Numbered from the stretch's first letter, positions 39,997 through 50,178 are shown. The stretch is 64,000 nucleotides of DNA from Clostridiales bacterium (GCA_012522735.1 JAAYJU010000180.1:1-64000); one strand, 5' to 3'. Notes: generated from the letters alone by a model not told the origin. A program made the numbers and translations.

Positions 39997-40361
39997 GATA
40001 ACCTCCAACTTCTCTTAACTTATTCAATACTTTAACATAGGTGGGCATAAATGTCATCAAGATTTTATGAAAGGTTTACTTCACATAAGTATGCATTTTG
40101 TTTTAATTTGCATTATATTCAGCATTAATAAGGCATAAAATTATATTTACTCTAAAAATATTTTGAAATATTACATTTATTGTCATCAATATAAGGTGAT
40201 TTTTTTGTTTTTATAATAAATTATGAATATTTTTAAATAAAGGCTGTCCTTTTTCTTTGTTTTGTTGTATATTATACATATGAGGTTGTTTTTGGATACT
40301 TATAATATCAAGAATTAAAATGCGTTGTAGGGAGAATTACGGTAATGAAAGGAGAAACATC

Positions 40362-41249
40362 ATGTTCGGACTTTATTTTGGGGATTACTTATTAGAAAAG
40401 AACAAAATATCTCATTCGCAATTAGAAGATGTTATAACAGCACAACACACTTCTCGCCCAAAATTAGGGTTAATTGCTGTGGCCGAGAAATTACTTACCT
40501 CTAAGCAGGCTGACGAGCTAAATGAACTTCAAAAGCTTAAAGATTGCCGTTTTGGAGATATAGCAATTGAGAAGGGATATTTGCTTAAGGAAGAGGTTAA
40601 CTATTTGCTTAATCTTCAAGGTAACTCTTATCTTCAATTTGTCCAAGCTCTAACTGATAGAAATTTAATGACAATGGACCAAATCGAGTTGACCCTTGAG
40701 GAATTTAAAAGAGAATATGGCTTTTCCGATACTGAACTGGATGCGCTAAAATCAGGAGATATTGATCGAATTATACCGGTATTTATGGATATAAATATTC
40801 CATTCGTAGGCGAATGTATTACACTAGCTATTCGTAATATTATACGCTTCGTTAATAACAATATAAAGCTTAAAAAAGCATACACAGTAAAGAAATACAC
40901 CTTTCATTCAATTGCATTTCAACAATTAGTCGGAAACCATGAACTATTCGTTAGTTTCGCTGGTGAGGATGAAGCTTTGTTAGAGATAGCAAGTCCTTTT
41001 GCTAAAGAAAATTTTGAGAGTATGGATGAAGATGCCTTTGACTCCATATGTGAATTCATTAACTGTAGCAACGGATTATATGCTTCAAAACTAAGTAGAG
41101 AGGATATACATATTGATATGACACCTCCAGGTTTTGATCAGAATAAGTCTCTAACATCTGATGGTGATATATATGTTGTACCTATTGTTATTGGTGGAAA
41201 ACAATCTGACTTATTGGTCGTTGTAGATCATAAGGTTGAAATAAATTAG
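40362..41249 (+). CDS. CheX-like chemotaxis phosphatase with N-terminal MshEN-like repeats
   Basis: GDYLLEKNKISHSQLEDVITAQ, GDIAIEKGYLLKEEVNYLLNLQ; C-terminal CheX-like FVGECITLAIRNI...FDSICEFINCSNGLYA. Confidence 0.7.
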   Translation: MFGLYFGDYLLEKNKISHSQLEDVITAQHTSRPKLGLIAVAEKLLTSKQADELNELQKLKDCRFGDIAIEKGYLLKEEVNYLLNLQGNSYLQFVQALTDRNLMTMDQIELTLEEFKREYGFSDTELDALKSGDIDRIIPVFMDINIPFVGECITLAIRNIIRFVNNNIKLKKAYTVKKYTFHSIAFQQLVGNHELFVSFAGEDEALLEIASPFAKENFESMDEDAFDSICEFINCSNGLYASKLSREDIHIDMTPPGFDQNKSLTSDGDIYVVPIVIGGKQSDLLVVVDHKVEIN

Positions 41250-41261
41250 GAGGGAATAGAT

Positions 41262-41621
41262 ATGGCAAAGATCCTTATAGTAGATGATTCCAAGACTTCA
41301 AGAAAAATTCTCAGAAACATTCTTGAGGATAATGGCCATGAGGTGATTGGAGAAGCAATAAACGGCGAAGAATCCGTTCGTAAATATAAAGAACTTCAAC
41401 CGGATATTACTACAATGGACATAACTATGCCGGTAATGGACGGACTGGAAGCACTGAAGGAAATCATGGATATAGATAAGAATGCTAAGGTTGTTATGGT
41501 AACAGCAGCAGGTCAGAAAACAAAGATGGTAGATGCTGTCAAGTTTGGTGCTGTTGAATTCTTAACTAAACCCTTCGAAGCAGAGCAAATTATTGAGATT
41601 ATCGAAAGAGTTTATAGATAG
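41262..41621 (+). CDS. cheY: CheY-like response regulator
   Basis: ILIVDDSKTSRKILRNIL, TMDITMPVMDGLEAL, VMVTAAGQKTK, FLTKPFEAEQI. Confidence 0.93.
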   Translation: MAKILIVDDSKTSRKILRNILEDNGHEVIGEAINGEESVRKYKELQPDITTMDITMPVMDGLEALKEIMDIDKNAKVVMVTAAGQKTKMVDAVKFGAVEFLTKPFEAEQIIEIIERVYR

Positions 41622-41640
41622 ACCGTAAGGCATACATATT

Positions 41641-41691
41641 TATGAGGCTGTATGATATTTAGAATCTTACTAAATACCATACAACCTCATA
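41641..41691. terminator. Bidirectional stem-loop terminator
   Basis: tatgaggctgtatgatattt...taaataccatacaacctcata followed by ttctttttt. Confidence 0.75.
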
Positions 41692-41710
41692 TTCTTTTTT
41701 CAAAATAAAA

Positions 41711-41905
41711 TTAGATATTCTCTTCTTTAATAGGCATAATAATCGCTGCCACAATATATACAAGTATGCCCACACCAAATATACTGAATAATACCCATAG
41801 CAAACGAACTACTGTAGGGTCAATATTAATATACTCAGCAATCCCCTGGCAGACTCCGCAAACCATCTTATTTGCATTTGAACGATATAATTTCTTGGGT
41901 TCCAT
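41711..41905 (-). CDS. PspC domain protein
   Basis: KKLYRSNANKMVCGVCQGIAEYINIDPTVVRLLWVLFSIFGVGILVYIVAAIIMP. Confidence 0.93.
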   Translation of the reverse strand: MEPKKLYRSNANKMVCGVCQGIAEYINIDPTVVRLLWVLFSIFGVGILVYIVAAIIMPIKEENI

Positions 41906-41943
41906 TAGAACACTCCTTTCTGTTTCTCTTAACGACATTACTT

Positions 41944-42789
41944 TTAATATTCACTAAAATCCATAGTTATATTTCCAACATCAACGTTTAATCGAAAGTT
42001 GCCCTTGAAATCATTTCTATCTTTTGTATTTATAAAATTACGATATCTCTTATTATTAATTATAACATTTCCAATATCAGAATCAATATCAAAGGAATAA
42101 TAATCCATATTATCATCTATATCTAATTCTATTGAACCGACATTGCATTGGATTTCATTATCTCCGCTTACAAGACCCTCCATAATTACTGCTCCAACAT
42201 CGCATTCAACCTTTATGTTCTTGATATCGACTTGCTTTAGATTGATATGTCCTGCGCTCACAAAATAACTTGACTCCTCTTCTACAATAAGGCCATCAAT
42301 TTCAAGTGATCCTGCATCTACTGTTAAGTGTGCTATATCTGCATGCAGATTTTCAGCCTTGAGCCTTCCGGCATCCATAGATATTTTAATATCCTTAGCC
42401 TTAAATCCTTCAGGTATAGTAATTCTTATACTTGGTGTCTTAAAATTTCTTATACCTATCGATATCGGTATATCAATCCCAAAAAAATTAAATCTCTCAT
42501 TGGCATCATGGCTGATTTCCCACACACCGTTCGATACATGGGATTTTAAGTCATTATCATTGTATAGATTATCTGCCTGGATACTAAACTCATCCCCTGG
42601 TCTTATGAATACCTCACCTACATCTATACGAATATCCAGCCCCTCAACATCTCTTACAGTATCCTCCATAGAGAAGGTAGGAGTATTTCGTAAAGAGAAG
42701 CCTCTTCCTGCGGCTATAAATAATAATCCTATTCCCAAGCCTATTGATATCAAAGCAATGCTCAAACATATCTTTGTAGTTGTCTTCAT
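41944..42789 (-). CDS. DUF4097 family beta-solenoid-like protein
   Basis: TM anchor followed by repeated ISMDAGRL...LTVDAGSLEIDG...VSAGHINLKQ...CDVGAVIMEG. Confidence 0.87.
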   Translation of the reverse strand: MKTTTKICLSIALISIGLGIGLLFIAAGRGFSLRNTPTFSMEDTVRDVEGLDIRIDVGEVFIRPGDEFSIQADNLYNDNDLKSHVSNGVWEISHDANERFNFFGIDIPISIGIRNFKTPSIRITIPEGFKAKDIKISMDAGRLKAENLHADIAHLTVDAGSLEIDGLIVEEESSYFVSAGHINLKQVDIKNIKVECDVGAVIMEGLVSGDNEIQCNVGSIELDIDDNMDYYSFDIDSDIGNVIINNKRYRNFINTKDRNDFKGNFRLNVDVGNITMDFSEY

Positions 42790-43535
42790 GCGCTCACACT
42801 CCTATTCTGAAAAGGACGTCTGAAAATGTATACTGTTCCTTTTATAATTGCGGGGATTAAGATCTTACTAAGCCATACGCAAAACATAACAAATAAAATT
42901 CCCAATCCTAACATAAGTAAACCGACTCCGCAAAGTACAAGTCCCATAAAGGGAATGCCAATATTTATAAGACCAATAAATACCGTGGCTATTCCAACAG
43001 GTACCATCACAATACCCGCTATACCAAAACCAAATAATAATGCAAACACCGTTATAACAAGAGAGAAAATAACTGAAATAAATGCAATAAGTAGAGGTAT
43101 TCCAACTGGTATAGCAAATATACATAATAAAATGATAAGAGCTAATTTGTTATTACTGCTACCTGAGCTACCGGTATTAGTACTAGTGTTACTACTGGTT
43201 GTATTGCCTGTAGTTGCCGATTTATTACTCTCCTCTTGCTTTACTTCATCGGGCTTAACAACCTCGTATTTGGTCTCCTCATATACTGTATCTTTATATC
43301 CTTTTTCCGTAAAGAATCCCCTATTCTGACTATTATCACCCTCCGCATGAAGGTCCGCTTTAATGATACCGGCAATTCTTTCGGGAGATCCAAGCTCGCT
43401 GATAATATTATCCTCATTGTCTACTCCCGCATCATCAAAATAATCATTATAATATTTCAAAGCTTCACTGCGTTCTTCTATAGGAATATCTAACAGCAAG
43501 TCTTCTAGCTTTCTCATAAAATCAAACCTTGACAT
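42786..43535 (-). CDS. DUF1700 family membrane protein
   Basis: FMRKLEDLLLDIPIEERSEALKYYNDYFDDAG; multi-TM C-terminus. Confidence 0.9.
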   Translation of the reverse strand: MSRFDFMRKLEDLLLDIPIEERSEALKYYNDYFDDAGVDNEDNIISELGSPERIAGIIKADLHAEGDNSQNRGFFTEKGYKDTVYEETKYEVVKPDEVKQEESNKSATTGNTTSSNTSTNTGSSGSSNNKLALIILLCIFAIPVGIPLLIAFISVIFSLVITVFALLFGFGIAGIVMVPVGIATVFIGLINIGIPFMGLVLCGVGLLMLGLGILFVMFCVWLSKILIPAIIKGTVYIFRRPFQNRSVSA

Positions 43536-43853
43536 CTATTTCACTCCTTCAAATATATTATTTATTCTCTTATAATAGATAATCCATTCATCCATATATA
43601 ATCTTAGCTGTGCCATACCCGTGTCTGTGATTTTATAGTATCTTCTGTTACGTCCCGCAAATTCCATATCATATGTTTCCAGGCACCCATCCTTTTGTAG
43701 CCTTCGTAGTACCGGGTATAAGGTTGATTCTGAAACTTCGATTGCCTTTCGGACCTCCTGTGTCAGGTTGTATCCATAAGTACCTTCCGGTTCCTTAGAA
43801 ACTGTAGCCAGCACAATCGCGTCCAGCAGTGCCGAACCGGTATTAAATACCAT
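43536..43853 (-). CDS. PadR family transcriptional regulator
   Basis: LDAIVLATVSKEPEGTYGYNLTQEVRKAIEVSESTLYPVLRRLQKDGCLETY. Confidence 0.93.
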   Translation of the reverse strand: MVFNTGSALLDAIVLATVSKEPEGTYGYNLTQEVRKAIEVSESTLYPVLRRLQKDGCLETYDMEFAGRNRRYYKITDTGMAQLRLYMDEWIIYYKRINNIFEGVK

Positions 43854-43893
43854 CCCATCCACTCCCTTCAATTTGTTGTTGTGTTATTCATAT

Positions 43894-44024
43894 TAAGCAG
43901 ATTAGAGCTCGGAAGCTACACTTCCTCGCTCGCGTTGCACTTATCCATGCCAATCATCTCGCTTTATTATGACATAAAACATGTCACAATAAAACGTGCT
44001 GATTATCATGGACTAATCTGCTTA
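43894..44024. repeat. MITE-like/structured element copy B
   Basis: TAAGCAGATTAG...GTTGCACTTATCC...CTTTATTATGACATAAAACATGTCACAATAAAAC...GGACTAATCTGCTTA. Confidence 0.85.
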
Positions 44025-44100
44025 TTCGCGCATAGTATTATTTTAGCAATACTATACATCATATAATATTATATGTCAATAGGGTATTATATTATTATAT

Positions 44101-44130
44101 AAAAAACCAGGATGTTTCTATCCTGGTTTT
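44101..44130. terminator. Stem-loop terminator
   Basis: aaaaccaggatgtttctatcctggtttt. Confidence 0.65.
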
Positions 44131-44199
44131 AAAAACTTTTTATTTGTACATAAACTAGTTTGCTAATTATACATATATTACATAATAGAGGTGATTATT

Positions 44200-44424
44200 A
44201 TGGATGAATGTGAACTTGTCGTTTTTGTTTCTTCTATTGCATGCTCTCTTTCAAAATGTTGTTCAACTGACGATTTAGCCATTTTATCCGCAGTTTTTAC
44301 TCAACTTGGAGATTCATTAGCAACTATTCTCACCAAAAGAGAGTTATGTGATAAGATTGTTACTAATAATAAAATAATCAATAATGATATGAATATTGAC
44401 AATAAGAAAGATGAAAACGATTAG
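44200..44424 (+). CDS. Small DUF6774-like protein
   Basis: MDECELVVFVSSIACSLSKCCSTDDLAILSAVFTQLGDSLATILTKRELCD; AGAGGTG upstream. Confidence 0.7.
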   Translation: MDECELVVFVSSIACSLSKCCSTDDLAILSAVFTQLGDSLATILTKRELCDKIVTNNKIINNDMNIDNKKDEND

Positions 44425-44433
44425 GTTTTCATC
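44410..44433 (+). terminator. Stem-loop at the end of the DUF6774-like gene
   Basis: gatgaaaac gattag gttttcatc then tctcttt. Confidence 0.6.
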
Positions 44434-44475
44434 TCTCTTTATCGACTTTATATGGTAGCAGATACGGTACCGAAA

Positions 44476-45558
44476 CTATCTGTTTATGTAACTTACTACT
44501 CTATAGGGAGTTCTATAGTTGTAATTCTTTATATTGATGCCTTCTTTTCTGCTGGCGGCTCCTATTACTTTACCGTTACCTATGTACATGGCCACGTGAT
44601 TAACTACTCCGTTCTTTCTATAGAAGATCAAATCACCGGGTTGCATATTATTTATAGATACTCTTCTGCCACCATTTGCTTGTTGTCTGGAGGTTCTGGG
44701 AATATATATACCGAAGTTCTTTAGTACGGATTGTGTAAAGCCTGAACAGTCAGCACCTCTAGTTAAGCTGGTTCCGCCCCATACATAGGGATTTCCTTTA
44801 AATCTTAAGGCATAGTTTACTATTTGCTGTCTAAGGGATGAGACCTTCTTGCTCTCCTGCATCCCTTGTCTTTCTTTTTCAAGCTTTATTATCGCTTGCT
44901 CTTCCTCTATGGATATAGCTTGCTTCAAATCTATCTTAATATCTACGTAGTCTGCAGATACATATCCTGTTTTATCTCCTACTGATATCTTTACCCAATC
45001 ATTATTTTCCTCCAGAACTTCAAATATTTGTCCCTTGGGAATCTGAGTTACTACTGATGAATTGGTACCAGCCTTTGATCTGACATTTAGTATATTTGCC
45101 TTAACAATAGCCAGGCTGGTTTTAGCTTTGTCAACCAACGGATATACATCAATACCGGTTATTAAATAATCCGACATTATGTACCCTGTTACATTTCCTG
45201 ATTTAATCTTAAGCCATTCCCCTTCTGTCTCAAGAACTGTAGCTGCCGCCTTATTATATAGCTTTCCTAACACCTTACTGTTAGTATTTGCTTCACTTCT
45301 TATGTTTACATAATTAGCAACATTTGCTATTGCTAAATCCTGATATTCTATGATAGGATCAAGAATATTACTTATTTCCCTTGCTCCTATTTCAGGATTT
45401 ATACTTATATCATTTAACAAAACCGTAATACCTGCAATCGGCTGTCCTGCAGAAGCATATGCGGTTTTAGTCCCTCCCATTAATGCCAATGAACCTATCA
45501 TACAATATGTAGCAATCTTTCGTGCCCTTCTAGTCATAAAATCCTCCAGTTGTTTCAA
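44476..45558 (-). CDS. NlpC/P60 (C40) peptidase with SH3b domains
   Basis: Signal peptide; VNIRSEANTNSKVLGKLY, LNVRSKAGTNSSVVTQIPKG; GNPYVWGGTSLTRGADCSGFTQSVLKNFGI. Confidence 0.95.
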   Translation of the reverse strand: MKQLEDFMTRRARKIATYCMIGSLALMGGTKTAYASAGQPIAGITVLLNDISINPEIGAREISNILDPIIEYQDLAIANVANYVNIRSEANTNSKVLGKLYNKAAATVLETEGEWLKIKSGNVTGYIMSDYLITGIDVYPLVDKAKTSLAIVKANILNVRSKAGTNSSVVTQIPKGQIFEVLEENNDWVKISVGDKTGYVSADYVDIKIDLKQAISIEEEQAIIKLEKERQGMQESKKVSSLRQQIVNYALRFKGNPYVWGGTSLTRGADCSGFTQSVLKNFGIYIPRTSRQQANGGRRVSINNMQPGDLIFYRKNGVVNHVAMYIGNGKVIGAASRKEGINIKNYNYRTPYRVVSYINR

Positions 45559-45664
45559 TTTTAATTATTACATAAATGTTAAATATGTTACAAAAGTATT
45601 ATACTATATGTTATTAAAAAATGCATGTGGAAACTTTTACATATTATGATATAATGTCCACGCA

Positions 45665-45819
45665 TAAGCAGATTAGGCCAAGATAAAAAATACATTTTAT
45701 ATAACATTCTCTTTATGTTATAATAAAATGTATTATTTATCTTGGATAAGTGCAACGTGAATCGGTTTAGCAAGCTAAACCTTTAAAAATGCGAAGCATT
45801 CGAGCTCCTAATCTGCTTA
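45665..45819. repeat. MITE-like/structured element copy C (inverted relative to A and B)
   Basis: TAAGCAGATTAGG, hairpin ccaagataaa...tttatcttgg, ataagtgcaac core, CCTAATCTGCTTA. Confidence 0.85.
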
Positions 45820-45854
45820 CTCACGATATAACACTTACACTCTTGGAGGTCCTT

Positions 45855-47624
45855 ATGGCATTAGACGGAATTGTAATTGCAAATATTGTAGATGAATTAA
45901 GAAGCACCCTGCTTGGGGGTAGAATTAATAAGATTGCTCAGCCCGAGAAGGACGAGCTTTTGATAACTATAAAAGGACAGGATAGAAAAGCTTACAAATT
46001 ATTCCTTAGCGCCAGTGCAGGTATGCCTTTGGTTTACCTGACAGAGAATACAAAGACCAGCCCCATAACAGCCCCGAATTTTTGTATGCTTCTTCGCAAA
46101 CATCTTAACAACGGTAAAATACTTGATATTACACAGCCTAGGCTAGAGCGAATTATATCTTTTAAGCTAGAGCATATGGATGAGCTGGGTGATTTGGGAA
46201 TCAAGCATCTCATCATCGAGCTTATGGGTAAGCATAGCAATATAATATTCTGTGATGAAGCTATGACCATTATCGATAGCATTAAGCGAGTTAACCAATT
46301 TATGAGCTCGGTTCGTGAGGTCCTTCCCGGAAGGAAGTACTTTATTCCAGAGACCACTAATAAGCTTGACCCTCTAACTATTGATTACACTGCCTTTAGT
46401 GATAATATATTAAGTAAGGCACAACCTATCGGAAAAGCAATATATACAGGGCTTACGGGTATCAGCCCCCTAATTGCAAATGAAATATGCCATAGGTCTT
46501 CTATCGATGCAAACCTATCGACCTCAGCACTTAATGAGGATACGGGACTCCATCTTTATCGTAATTTTGAGAGAGTCATACAGCTTGTTAAGGATAATGA
46601 ATTTTCACCTAATATCGTTATGGGGGAGCGAGGGCCAATAGAATTCTCCAGTATTCCTCTGACCTGTTATTCTGGTCATGAAATATATAGCCTATCATCT
46701 GCATCCTCCATGCTTGAGACTTATTATGCAAGCAAAAATGCTACATCTAGGATGCATCAAAAGTCATCAGACCTTCGCAAGCTTGTCGCAAATGCTATTG
46801 AACGTTCCACTAAAAAATACGATTTACAGCTAAAACAGCTGAAGGATACAGAAAAAAGAGATAAGTATAAGGTATACGGCGAGCTTATAACAGCCTTTGG
46901 TTACGGATTGGAGCAGGGTGCAAAGGAGCTAATAGCAGAGGATTACTATAATAACAATGAGGAAATTAAGATTCCTCTTGATCCCCTACTTTCACCAATA
47001 GAAAATGCCAGAAAATATTTTGAAAGGTATAATAAGCTTAAGAGGACCTTTGAAGCATTAACCTCTTTAATTAAAGAAACTAAGGACGAAATAGAACACT
47101 TAGAATCCATTAGAACATCCTTGGAAATGGCCACTGATGAGCATGATTTGGCCCAGCTTCGGCATGAGCTTATGGAATATGGATATATCAAGAGGAGGTT
47201 TAACCTTAAGAAAGGTGAGCTTAAAAGTGCAGGCGGTAAAAATTCCAAAAGCAAGCCCTTCCACTATATCTCTTCTGATGGATATCATATCTATGTAGGG
47301 AAAAACAATTATCAGAATGAAGAGCTTACCTTTAAGCTGGCTGATGGTAATGACTGGTGGTTCCATGCTAAGAACCTACCCGGCTCCCATGTAATTGTAA
47401 AATCCGGGGGAAATGAGCTACCTGATAGAACATTTGAAGAAGCAGCAAGACTTGCAGCCTATTACAGCGGGGCTAAGGAAGCAGATAAGGTTGAAATAGA
47501 CTATACAGAAAGAAAGAATATAAAAAAGCCAGCCGGTAAAGCACCGGGCTTTGTCATATATAGCACTAACTATTCCATGGTAGCAGGTACAGATATCTCG
47601 GATATTAGGAAGGCTGAGGATTAG
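45855..47624 (+). CDS. rqcH: NFACT family Rqc2 homolog RqcH (start trimmed to MALDGIVIANIVDEL)
   Basis: ALDGIVIANIVDELRSTLLGGRINKI; C-terminal GKNNYQNEELTFKLADGNDWWFHAKNLPGSHVIVK. Confidence 0.93.
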   Translation: MALDGIVIANIVDELRSTLLGGRINKIAQPEKDELLITIKGQDRKAYKLFLSASAGMPLVYLTENTKTSPITAPNFCMLLRKHLNNGKILDITQPRLERIISFKLEHMDELGDLGIKHLIIELMGKHSNIIFCDEAMTIIDSIKRVNQFMSSVREVLPGRKYFIPETTNKLDPLTIDYTAFSDNILSKAQPIGKAIYTGLTGISPLIANEICHRSSIDANLSTSALNEDTGLHLYRNFERVIQLVKDNEFSPNIVMGERGPIEFSSIPLTCYSGHEIYSLSSASSMLETYYASKNATSRMHQKSSDLRKLVANAIERSTKKYDLQLKQLKDTEKRDKYKVYGELITAFGYGLEQGAKELIAEDYYNNNEEIKIPLDPLLSPIENARKYFERYNKLKRTFEALTSLIKETKDEIEHLESIRTSLEMATDEHDLAQLRHELMEYGYIKRRFNLKKGELKSAGGKNSKSKPFHYISSDGYHIYVGKNNYQNEELTFKLADGNDWWFHAKNLPGSHVIVKSGGNELPDRTFEEAARLAAYYSGAKEADKVEIDYTERKNIKKPAGKAPGFVIYSTNYSMVAGTDISDIRKAED

Positions 47625-47694
47625 TTGATTCTAACAATGGTATTGTCCTAATAAAAAAATTATTAATAGGGTTAATAAGAGGAGGTAGATAAAT

Positions 47695-48510
47695 ATGATA
47701 AAAGCAGACTTTCATGTACATTCTGAATTCTCCAGTGATGGTAAGTCTACTATGGAGGAGATGATTAATCAGGGAATTAAGCTAGGCTTAGAAACCATAT
47801 GCTTTACTGATCATATGGATTATGACTATCCTAGTATATATAAATATTCCTTTCAATTAGAGATAGATGATTATCTAGAGAAGCTTAAGATTATGAAGGA
47901 TAAATACAAATCAAAGATTGAGATTCTTACCGGAATAGAGCTTGGAATACAGCCCCATGTAATTGATCGCATGAATGAGCTTGTAAGCAAATATTCTTTT
48001 GATTTCATTATAGGCTCTGTCCACGTTGTAGACCAGATTGATCCATATTACCCGGAGTACTGGGAGAACAGGTCTGAAGAGGAAGGAATACTAAGATGCT
48101 TTAAAGCTATAAAGGAAGGCTGTGAAAGCTTTCAAGGATTTAATGTATGTGGGCATATCGACTACATTATCAGATACACACCTAGTACTAAGGTAGAGTA
48201 TAATGAATACTCCTATCCATATTATGCAGATGTCATAGATGAGATCCTAGAGACTCTAATAAAACACGGAAAAGGAATTGAACTCAATACCTCTGGATAC
48301 AAATACGGCCTTGGGCATCCTCATCCCAAGACCGAGATTTTAAAAAGATATAAAGAGCTGGGTGGTGAAATAATCACCATAGGTTCCGATGCCCACTTAC
48401 CCGAGCATCTATGCTTCGACTTTGAACGGGCCGCAAACCTACTAAAATCAATCGGCTATGACTATTACACCACCTTCAAAGAGGGCAAACCCATCATGAA
48501 AAAAATATAG
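47695..48510 (+). CDS. hisJ: Histidinol-phosphatase (PHP family)
   Basis: DFHVHSEFSSDGKSTMEEMINQGIKLGLETICFTDHMD, GSVHVVDQID, ITIGSDAHLPEHL. Confidence 0.85.
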   Translation: MIKADFHVHSEFSSDGKSTMEEMINQGIKLGLETICFTDHMDYDYPSIYKYSFQLEIDDYLEKLKIMKDKYKSKIEILTGIELGIQPHVIDRMNELVSKYSFDFIIGSVHVVDQIDPYYPEYWENRSEEEGILRCFKAIKEGCESFQGFNVCGHIDYIIRYTPSTKVEYNEYSYPYYADVIDEILETLIKHGKGIELNTSGYKYGLGHPHPKTEILKRYKELGGEIITIGSDAHLPEHLCFDFERAANLLKSIGYDYYTTFKEGKPIMKKI

Positions 48511-48573
48511 AGCCCCTTACCAATAAGTGTGTGAGGGAACCCTATATACGAACTCGCTTTTTCTTTTTATTAA

Positions 48574-49713
48574 TTACTTGATTGTCCCTCCACCGATAAC
48601 GTAGTCGTCCTGATAGAAGACTGCTGCCTGTCCGGGAGTTACCGCCCTCTGGGGCTCATCAAATACACATAGGATTTCATCCGCTGCCGTTCTTTTAATG
48701 GTGCAACTTGCACCATTATGACTGTAGCGGATTTTTGCATTTACCACCATTTCATCTTCCAGGTTCTCAATTGCCATGAAATTCAAGTCACCTACATAAA
48801 AACGATCTGTAAATACATCTCCTGCATCACCGAGTATCACCTCATTGGTCTGTGGGTCTAGCTTCATAACAAAGACCGGCCTTCCAAGAGCAATGTTTAA
48901 GCCCTTTCTTTGCCCTATAGTATAATGGGCTAAGCCCTGATGCTTTCCGAGGATGTTTCCGGAGCTGTCAACAAAATTACCTGGAGTAAATCCATAGCCA
49001 GCACTCTCCATGTTCCTCATATATAGTGCTCTCTTCTCCTCTATAATCCTCTTATTATCCTCATCTTCTAGATATTCCTTAATAAATCCTGCGTAGTCAT
49101 TACCTGCAACAAAGCAAATTTCTTGACTGTCTGGCTTATTTGCCACAGGAAGCTTTAGCTCATTTGCAATAGCTCTAATCTCATCCTTAGAGTAGGCCCC
49201 GACTGGCATCAGTGTATGCTCAAGCTGATATTGAGTAAGATTATATAAAGCATAGGTTTGGTCCTTTGCCTTAGTTACTGAATTCTTAATTGCATATCTT
49301 CCGTTAGGAAGCCTATCTATGGAAGCATAATGTCCAGTGGCTATATAATCAGCACCTATGGATAAGGATCTTGCTAGAAGTGCTTCCCATTTTACAAATC
49401 TATTACATGCAATACAAGGATTCGGGGTTCGTGCCATAACATATTCGGATACGAAATAATCTATGACAGACTCCTTGAATTCCTTTCTAAAATTCATAAC
49501 ATAGTGTGGAATATCTAAAACAGAAGCAACTCTTCTGGAATCTTCAACTGCTCCAAGTCCACAGCAGCCACCACTTTCAGATATTGAGCATACGTCCTCA
49601 TCCTGCCAAATCTGCATAGTAACACCTATGACATCATGTCCTTGCTTTTTTAAAAGGTATGCCGCTACAGAGGAATCAACTCCTCCTGACATTCCAACTA
49701 CAACCTTCTGCAT
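48574..49713 (-). CDS. mnmA: tRNA 2-thiouridine(34) synthase
   Basis: VVVGMSGGVDSSVAAYLLKKQGHDVIGVTMQIW, TPNPCIACNRFVKW, YTIGQRKGLNI. Confidence 0.96.
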   Translation of the reverse strand: MQKVVVGMSGGVDSSVAAYLLKKQGHDVIGVTMQIWQDEDVCSISESGGCCGLGAVEDSRRVASVLDIPHYVMNFRKEFKESVIDYFVSEYVMARTPNPCIACNRFVKWEALLARSLSIGADYIATGHYASIDRLPNGRYAIKNSVTKAKDQTYALYNLTQYQLEHTLMPVGAYSKDEIRAIANELKLPVANKPDSQEICFVAGNDYAGFIKEYLEDEDNKRIIEEKRALYMRNMESAGYGFTPGNFVDSSGNILGKHQGLAHYTIGQRKGLNIALGRPVFVMKLDPQTNEVILGDAGDVFTDRFYVGDLNFMAIENLEDEMVVNAKIRYSHNGASCTIKRTAADEILCVFDEPQRAVTPGQAAVFYQDDYVIGGGTIK

Positions 49714-49734
49714 TCTATCTCCAATCTTCAAGTC

Positions 49735-50178
49735 TTAATAGACTATTTCTTCCTTTTCCTCTTCCTCATGAATATCGGACTTAGGCTTTTCTAAACCCTC
49801 TATCTTAATGCCCTTTCTCTCTGCATAATCCCATAAAGCCGCGTGAATTGCTTCTTCTGCAAGAAGTGAGCAATGAACCTTTACTGGGGGCAAACCATCA
49901 AGAGCTTCAACAACTGCTTTATTTGTAACCTTAAGAGCATCCTCTACGGTCTTTCCCTTAACCAGTTCTGTTGCAATACTACTTGTAGCAACCGCAGCTC
50001 CGCATCCAAAGGTCTTAAATTTTACATCATTAATAATACCCTTATCATCTATATCCAGATACATTCTCATGATATCTCCACATTTGGCATTTCCTACGGT
50101 TCCAACGCCGCTAGGATTTTCGATTTCTCCCATGTTTCTTGGATTTGAAAAATGATCCATAACTTTTTTTGTATACAT
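49735..50178 (-). CDS. iscU: Fe-S cluster assembly scaffold (IscU/NifU type)
   Basis: VMDHFSNPRNMGEIENPSGVGTVGNAKCGD, FKTFGCGAAVATSS, KVHCSLLAEEAIHAAL. Confidence 0.95.
   Translation of the reverse strand: MYTKKVMDHFSNPRNMGEIENPSGVGTVGNAKCGDIMRMYLDIDDKGIINDVKFKTFGCGAAVATSSIATELVKGKTVEDALKVTNKAVVEALDGLPPVKVHCSLLAEEAIHAALWDYAERKGIKIEGLEKPKSDIHEEEEKEEIVY

Noticed and set aside
41711-43853. PadR-DUF1700-DUF4097-PspC cluster as a new defence system
   Set aside because: This is a common Firmicutes envelope-stress style cluster; no nuclease, NTPase or toxin component.
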